A stretch of DNA of 38,584 nucleotides from positions 104,923 to 143,506 of the forward strand of contig BPIQ01000004.1 of NCBI GenBank assembly GCA_026004195.1, written 5' to 3'. Source of the stretch: Candidatus Binatia bacterium. GTDB lineage: Bacteria > Desulfobacterota > Binatia > HRBIN30 > BPIQ01. The notes under the pieces are model-generated. The model was not told the DNA's origin. It did no database searches and was given only the letters and a program-made list of their open reading frames with translations. Each line of letters begins with the position of its first letter. The first letter of the stretch is position 1. A program made the translations under genes and the position numbers. This document shows positions 34,471 through 38,584 of this stretch, one piece after another.

Positions 34471-35238
34471 ATGACAAGCCCGGAAGACGGGAGTGAAACC
34501 CGAGCGCGCCTCGATCTCCTGTACGAAACGAGCCGCAGGCTCGCCACCTTCGCCAACCTCGAAGAGCTTCTCGGTTTCGTCGTCTCGAGCGCCCGCGAGC
34601 TTTTCGATGCCGAAGGGTGCTCCATCCTCCTCCTCGACGAGGCGCGAAGCGAGTTTTATTTCCCCCTCGTCCGGCAGCGGCCGGGTTACGAGCGATCCGG
34701 AGAGGAGCTCGCGCACGTGCGCGTGCCCGCGGACAAGGGTATCGCCGGATGGGTTCTCGAGCACGGCGAGGCCGTTCGCGTCACCGGAGCCCGCAGCGAT
34801 TCCCGCTTCTATCCGGAGGTGGATGCACGCACCGGTCTCAAGACGGAGACGATCCTCTGCGCGCCGCTGCGCGCCGGCGAGAAGACCCTCGGGGTCGTGG
34901 AGGTCCTGAACCCGCGCAAGCCCGAGACGGAAGAAGACCTGAGGCTTCTCGAGGCGCTCGCGGCGGACATCGGGGTGGCGTTCGAGAAAACCCGTCTCTA
35001 CGAGAACCTTCGCCGGGAGGTCCTGGGACTCCGGCAACTTTGTTCGGGGCTCGGCGTCGCGCTCCTCGCTCTCGCGCCGATCCTGGGCTCCGCGCTCCTG
35101 CTCGCGCAGTTCGCCCATGCCCTGCCGGCGCACGAACTCCTCGGCCGTCCGGCCTCGCTCCTGCCCGTGGCCTCGCTCGTCGCGGGAAGCATGTTTCTCG
35201 GGGTCGGGCGCGGCTGGTTCCGGCGTCAGACGCCGTAG
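34471..35238 (+). CDS. GAF-domain protein with two C-terminal membrane helices
   Basis: 255 residues. A GAF domain covers about 20-165 (FDAEGCSILLLDEARSEFYF, VPADKGIAGWVLEHGEAVRV, LCAPLRAGEKTLGVVEVLN), followed by a short helix and two hydrophobic spans near 185-208 and 220-240. No kinase, cyclase or DNA-binding output domain follows, so it may sense a small ligand and act through a partner. ATG 34471 with AGGA upstream. Convergent with the amidohydrolase, overlapping by 13 bp. Confidence 0.85.
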   Translation: MTSPEDGSETRARLDLLYETSRRLATFANLEELLGFVVSSARELFDAEGCSILLLDEARSEFYFPLVRQRPGYERSGEELAHVRVPADKGIAGWVLEHGEAVRVTGARSDSRFYPEVDARTGLKTETILCAPLRAGEKTLGVVEVLNPRKPETEEDLRLLEALAADIGVAFEKTRLYENLRREVLGLRQLCSGLGVALLALAPILGSALLLAQFAHALPAHELLGRPASLLPVASLVAGSMFLGVGRGWFRRQTP

Positions 35239-36372
35239 AGCCGCTTCCAGTTCTCCCAGAGGATCTTCCGCTTCGACTCCTCGGGGATCGGGAGGCGGAG
35301 AAAGGTCTCGACCGCATGCGGGAACTTGGAATCCGCGTGCGGGTAGTCGGTCGAAAAAACGAGGTTCTCGTCGCCGAAAACTTCCACGTACTGCCGCACG
35401 GGCTCCTCGTCCGCATCGACGGAAACGAAACAGTTCGTCCGGAAATACTCCGAAGGCTCTCCGCCGGAGGTCGGGCGCTTCGTACGCACCGAGCCACTCG
35501 TAGTGCTCGTCGAGCCGGTAGAAAAGCCACGGAGCCCAGGAGCAGTTCCCCTCGAGGAGAGCCACCCGAAGCCGGGGAAACCGCTCGAAGACCCCTCCGG
35601 CCGTGAGGCTCACCGCCACCGACATCACGCCCAGGGGCTGGGAGAAGGTGTGCCACATGAGAAGCTTGTCGAAGACCTCCAGAGAAAAGTCCGGCCTCAG
35701 GTAGGTCTGCCCCCCTCCGTGGAACGCCACGGGAACGTCGAGCCGCTCGCACTCGGCCCAGAGGGGGTCGTAGGCCGGATCGTGCCAGGGGCGGCGGTTC
35801 ACGCAGCCCGGGGCGAGGAAGACGGCGCGAAACCCGTACTCTTCCACGCACCTTCGCGCCTCGGAAACGGCCGCCCCCACGTCGTGGGGTGCGACCATCG
35901 CCGCGCCGAGAAAACGGTCCGGATGCGCGCGGCAGAAGTCGTGGAGCCAGTCGTTGTAGGCCCGGGCGATGGCCGCCGCGAATTCGGGCTCGAGCCCGTC
36001 GGGACCTACCACCTGCGGCGTGTCGAGCCCGAGGACGAAAAGGCCGCGCGTCGGAAAGAGGACGGCCAGGTCCAGCCCCTCGCGATCCATGGCATCGCGC
36101 TGGGAGTCGGGATCCCAGTTCCGCCGTTCGGCCTCGGCGTACACGCTCTCGTAATCCTGCTTCCAGGGGTCCGCTCCCTCGCGGAGTGGCCGGACGGATC
36201 CGATCCGGAGAAGGACCGCCGACTTCACCCGCACCCGCATGTCCCGTCGCATTTCCGTGAGCCCCACGGGTGCCACGTGCCGAAACGCGGGGTCGATATA
36301 ACGCTGCCAGAGATCCGGAGGCTCGAACACGTGCATGTCGCTGTCGGCGACGCGAAAGCCGTCTTTCGCCAC
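35226..36372 (-). pseudogene. Amidohydrolase-2 family metal-dependent hydrolase with one frameshift
   Basis: The first part, from ATG 36372, is a normal TIM-barrel amidohydrolase: DSDMHVFEPPDLWQ with the metal-binding DxH-type pair, FLAPGCVNRRPWHDP, and PVAFHGGGQTY. Near 35455-35470, after YEAPDLRR, the family-like sequence continues one base later in another frame: SEYFRTNCFVSVDADEEPV, then NLVFSTDYPHADSKFP with the conserved metal-site Asp, to the stop at 35226. One extra base explains the break; the intact protein would have about 380 residues. The family includes decarboxylases and hydrolases of aromatic and cyclic acids. Whether the gene is dead or the sequence has an error cannot be told. 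Confidence 0.82.
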
Positions 36373-36663
36373 GACCCTTTCTCCTTTCGTCCGGATGCTC
36401 GGGTAGCCTGCCCTTCGTCCTCCGTTTTGTGCTCTCCGATCTTGCGGTTCGTCTTTCCGGAGTCTTCGGGCTCGGGCTCCTCCCCATCCCTTCGCGCGGG
36501 TGGACTCGCGCTTTCGCTAGTCCGCCGGCGAGAAAAAATCCAGCAGCTCCACGTGGAAGAGAAAAAGACGCCGTGAGCGGCCAGGGCAAACCGGGGTCCG
36601 AGCTCGTCGGGGCCTACCGCCCGGAACCTGCCGCGTGTCGGACCGCGCCCGGACCTGCAGAGT

Positions 36664-36764
36664 GGAGGAAAAGCTTTTGCCCGCTTCGGCGGGTCACGTG
36701 GCTTCGCCGGGTTTTTTCGCGCGCAGCATGGCCGACGCAGCGGATTCCTTCACGATCCCCGCGG
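36664..36764 (+). repeat. Family 2 repeat, copy C
   Basis: About 100 bp, most similar to copy A in its second half (GGTTTTTTCGCGCG, ATGGCCGACG, GGATTCCTTCACGATCCCCG). It occupies the right side of the gap 36373-36768, next to the dehydrogenase stop. I see no gene in that gap. Confidence 0.6.
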
Positions 36765-36768
36765 AATT

Positions 36769-37806
36769 TCAGTAACCCCGGACAGGGTCGTAGCGGTTCT
36801 CGAGCGGCTTTCCCTCGAGATAGCGGCGGAGGTTTTCGGCGAACTGCGCGATGGCCCGCGGCATGTAGTCTTCCGCGTTGGCTGCGACGTGCGGGGTCAC
36901 GAGCACGTTCTCGAGTTCCCAGAGCGGGCTCTCGGGCGGCAGCGGCTCGGTCTCGAACACGTCGAGCGCCGCACCCCGGAGACGGCCGGATTCGAGAGCG
37001 TGCACGAGCGCGGGCTCGTCGAGGACCGTACCCCGGGAGACGTTGACGAGGTAGGCCGTGGGCTTCATCTCCCCGATTTCGCGCTCGCCGATCATGCCTC
37101 GCGTCTCGGGGGTGTCGGCTACGGCCACGACCACGACGTCCGCCTCGCGCAGCAGCATCGGGAGTTCCCGGCGCTCCAGAAGCCGATCGACGCCGGGCAC
37201 GGTTCGGCCTTCGGAAGACGAGCGGCCCACGCCGACGACCCGCATCCCGAAGGCTTTCGCCCGCGCGGCCACGGCCTTCCCGATGTTTCCCACTCCGACG
37301 AGTCCCAGAGTCTTCCCGTGCAGGAACTCGACGCGCCGCATCCGCCACTCGCGCCGACGTCTCTGGTCCTCGAAAGTCCGAAGACGCTTGGCGAGAAAAA
37401 GCACGCTGGCGAAGACGTGCTCGGCTATGTCCGGGGCAAAGAGCCCGCCCACCGACGTGACGGGGATCCCGGATTCGAGAACGCCGCAGCCCCGGAGCTG
37501 GTCGAACCCGGTGGCCGGAGTAGCCACCCAGCGAAGGCGCGGGGCGAGCTGCGGGAGATTCCGGGGCAGAACGAACCCGAAGACGACCTCTGCCCTCTCG
37601 AGCGCGGAGAGAAGTTCGGGCGTGAGCTTCTCGGGCCTGGGGGAAGGCCGGCCCGAACGTCGGGCCGAAACCTCCTCCCAGGACGTCTCGTAGGCAGCGT
37701 GGACGAGCTCGACGCGGTCCGAAAGATCCCGCACCGGAGCGAAGGCCGAATCGAATCCCTCGAGGTTGACGGCCACCACGACGACTTTTTCTTGGCGTCC
37801 CGACAT
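36769..37806 (-). CDS. D-2-hydroxyacid dehydrogenase
   Basis: 345 residues. It has the NAD-binding loop GLVGVGNIGKAVA near residue 170, VNVSRGTVLDE with the substrate-binding Arg near 253, the ADTPETRGMI region with the catalytic-site Glu further on, and TPHVAANAEDY with the catalytic His near 303. The family reduces 2-oxoacids or oxidises D-2-hydroxyacids with NAD(P). ATG 37806. Substrate unknown; phosphoglycerate dehydrogenase is less likely because no ACT domain follows. Confidence 0.92.
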   Translation of the reverse strand: MSGRQEKVVVVAVNLEGFDSAFAPVRDLSDRVELVHAAYETSWEEVSARRSGRPSPRPEKLTPELLSALERAEVVFGFVLPRNLPQLAPRLRWVATPATGFDQLRGCGVLESGIPVTSVGGLFAPDIAEHVFASVLFLAKRLRTFEDQRRRREWRMRRVEFLHGKTLGLVGVGNIGKAVAARAKAFGMRVVGVGRSSSEGRTVPGVDRLLERRELPMLLREADVVVVAVADTPETRGMIGEREIGEMKPTAYLVNVSRGTVLDEPALVHALESGRLRGAALDVFETEPLPPESPLWELENVLVTPHVAANAEDYMPRAIAQFAENLRRYLEGKPLENRYDPVRGY

Positions 37807-37857
37807 GGGGTTTTCTTCCCGTTAGCAAGCGGCCTTGCTCGGGAAAAGATGCTCCCC

Positions 37858-37929
37858 CGGAGGGACGCGCTCCGTCGCGTCCCGGGGGATCGTCGCAAAC
37901 ACGACCACGGCCACGAGAGAGCGTGGAGG
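37858..37929 (+). repeat. Family 1 repeat, shortened unit
   Basis: 72 bp: intact 5' hairpin (stem at 37862-37869 and 37876-37883), shortened centre, then GGCCACG with loop AGAGAG and an incomplete CGTGGA right arm. Confidence 0.8.
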
Positions 37930-37931
37930 AT

Positions 37932-38030
37932 GTGAAAAATATCCGCCCGCCTTGTTGCGGACCGCGTTCTTTACGGGATTTTTGCGGGGGAAATTCGGCC
38001 CGCGGGGAATTCCTTCGCGAACCCGTGGCT
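37932..38030 (+). repeat. Family 2 repeat, copy B
   Basis: About 99 bp beginning GTGAAAAATATCCGCCCGCC, with GGGATTTTTGCGGGGGAAAT and CCGCGGGGAATTCC further on. It directly follows one family 1 unit and precedes another. Confidence 0.7.
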
Positions 38031-38091
38031 CTCCGATGGGCCACGACGAGGCGAACGCGTGCTGTGCGTGGTTCCCGAGAACACGTCCCCC

Positions 38092-38192
38092 CGGAGGGAC
38101 GCGCTCCGTCGCGTCCCGGGCGGGCGTCGCACATGTGATCACGGCCAAGTGCCACGAACGAACACGGACCCGACAGAGCGGGGTGCCCTCCG
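38092..38192 (+). repeat. Family 1 repeat, unit with variant centre and 3' stem
   Basis: 101 bp. The 5' hairpin is intact, the centre keeps GCCACGAACGAACACGGACC, and the 3' arm reads GGACCCG, ACAGAG, then a slightly expanded CGGGGTGCC. Apart from the repeats and a terminator, no gene is seen in 37807-38298. Confidence 0.8.
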
Positions 38193-38236
38193 ATCCGAGG
38201 GAACCCGAGGGAGCGGGGGTTCCTACGGTTGCGGGC

Positions 38237-38267
38237 AAAAAAAGGGCGGAGGAAATCTCCTCCGCCC
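38237..38267 (-). terminator. Rho-independent terminator
   Basis: On the - strand a 10-bp stem GGGCGGAGGA / TCCTCCGCCC with a four-base loop GATT is followed by seven T residues. It lies about 30 bp after the stop of the leftward surface-protein gene. Confidence 0.92.
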
Positions 38268-38298
38268 CTTCTCGATGCCCTAGCCGCTCGTCCGTTCC

Positions 38299-38584
38299 CT
38301 AGCTGCTTGCCTCACGTGCACCGGCGGGGCGGGAACGAAAGAAGGCACGCAAACCCAGGAAAGCCGCGCCCGCAAGAAGCGCCACGAGCAAAAAGCGCCC
38401 CGCTCCCGAGAGAGCCGGCGCCGTCCGGAGGCATGACTGGTCGGTCTGGCAGTCCGGGTCGGCGCAGTCCGTGTCCCCGTCGAAGTCGTTGTCGAACCCG
38501 TCTCCGCACAGCCCACTTTCGGATTCGGAAGGCGTGCGCGTGGGCGTTCCCGTGGCGGTGGGCGTCGGCGTCGGAGTGGGAGTC
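38299..38584 (-). CDS. C-terminus of a surface protein with a calcium-site motif and C-terminal anchor (runs off the right edge)
   Basis: The last 95 codons. A TPTPTPT-type linker is followed by LCGDGFDNDFDGDTDCADPD, a Cys-framed Asp-rich cassette of the DxDxDG calcium-binding type, then CQTDQSC. One hydrophobic helix (GRFLLVALLAGAAFLGLRAF) precedes a short basic tail ending in SS. The order linker, helix, Arg-rich tail is that of C-terminal sorting signals processed in the inner membrane (PEP-CTERM-like in layout). The main domains lie beyond the window. Confidence 0.85.
   Translation of the reverse strand, partial: TPTPTPTPTATGTPTRTPSESESGLCGDGFDNDFDGDTDCADPDCQTDQSCLRTAPALSGAGRFLLVALLAGAAFLGLRAFFRSRPAGAREASS

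Overview
The window is GC-rich, densely coded DNA from a Gram-negative bacterium: it has LptF/LptG-type permeases, secreted proteins and a biotin operon. The mix of acyl-CoA dehydrogenases, an amidohydrolase, a DapB-like amine dehydrogenase and lipid genes would fit an uncultured deep-branching lineage such as Binatota or another former deltaproteobacterial group. That placement is inference from gene content; no 16S or phylogenetic marker was tested.

Layout. 1-653 holds the 5' two thirds of radA, leftward. 789-3460 holds bioA, a small membrane protein and bioD, rightward. 3555-16802 is the most interesting block, a probable sphingolipid (ceramide) locus. On the + strand lie a serine-palmitoyltransferase-like alpha-oxoamine synthase, an acyl carrier protein and a fatty-acyl-AMP ligase. 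On the - strand lies a tight six-gene operon: MsbA-like ABC transporter, LptF, LptG, CDP-alcohol phosphatidyltransferase with an extra N-terminal domain, LCB5/DAGK-type lipid kinase, and a Tam41-like nucleotidyltransferase. Divergent from that operon on the + strand are a GNAT-fold protein matching the bacterial ceramide synthase (bCerS) family and a MobA-like nucleotidyltransferase, facing a LicC/IPCT-like cytidylyltransferase on the - strand. The set can be read as base synthesis (SPT plus ACP-bound acyl donor), N-acylation (bCerS), head-group activation and transfer, and transport toward the outer membrane. No ceramide reductase (CerR-like) gene is visible here.

17157-20023 carries tRNA-Phe(GAA) and a secreted repeat protein whose reading frame is broken by several +1 shifts in homopolymer runs. 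20328-26030 is a leftward catabolic block: two adjacent acyl-CoA dehydrogenases and an acetoin-dehydrogenase-like 2-oxoacid dehydrogenase (E1 alpha, E1 beta, and an E2-like lipoyl/hydrolase fusion). 26426-27436 is a secreted lipase-like hydrolase. 27989-30519 is a three-gene operon ending in a RluA pseudouridine synthase with an unexpected secreted-type N-terminal extension. Next come a CBS protein, an amine-dehydrogenase-like oxidoreductase, a third acyl-CoA dehydrogenase, a GAF membrane protein, a frameshifted amidohydrolase, a D-2-hydroxyacid dehydrogenase, and the C-terminus of a surface protein with a strong terminator.

Two families of short interspersed repeats fill the larger intergenic gaps. 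Family 1 (about 110 bp, at least eight copies, full or partial, at 20.0, 27.5-27.9, 31.0-31.3 and 37.9-38.2 kb) has terminal inverted repeats, two hairpins, interchangeable central modules and compensatory base changes in a stem. Family 2 (about 100 bp) has three divergent copies at 32.7, 36.7 and 37.9 kb. Both look like non-autonomous mobile elements (MITE- or REPIN-like); no transposase is present in the window.
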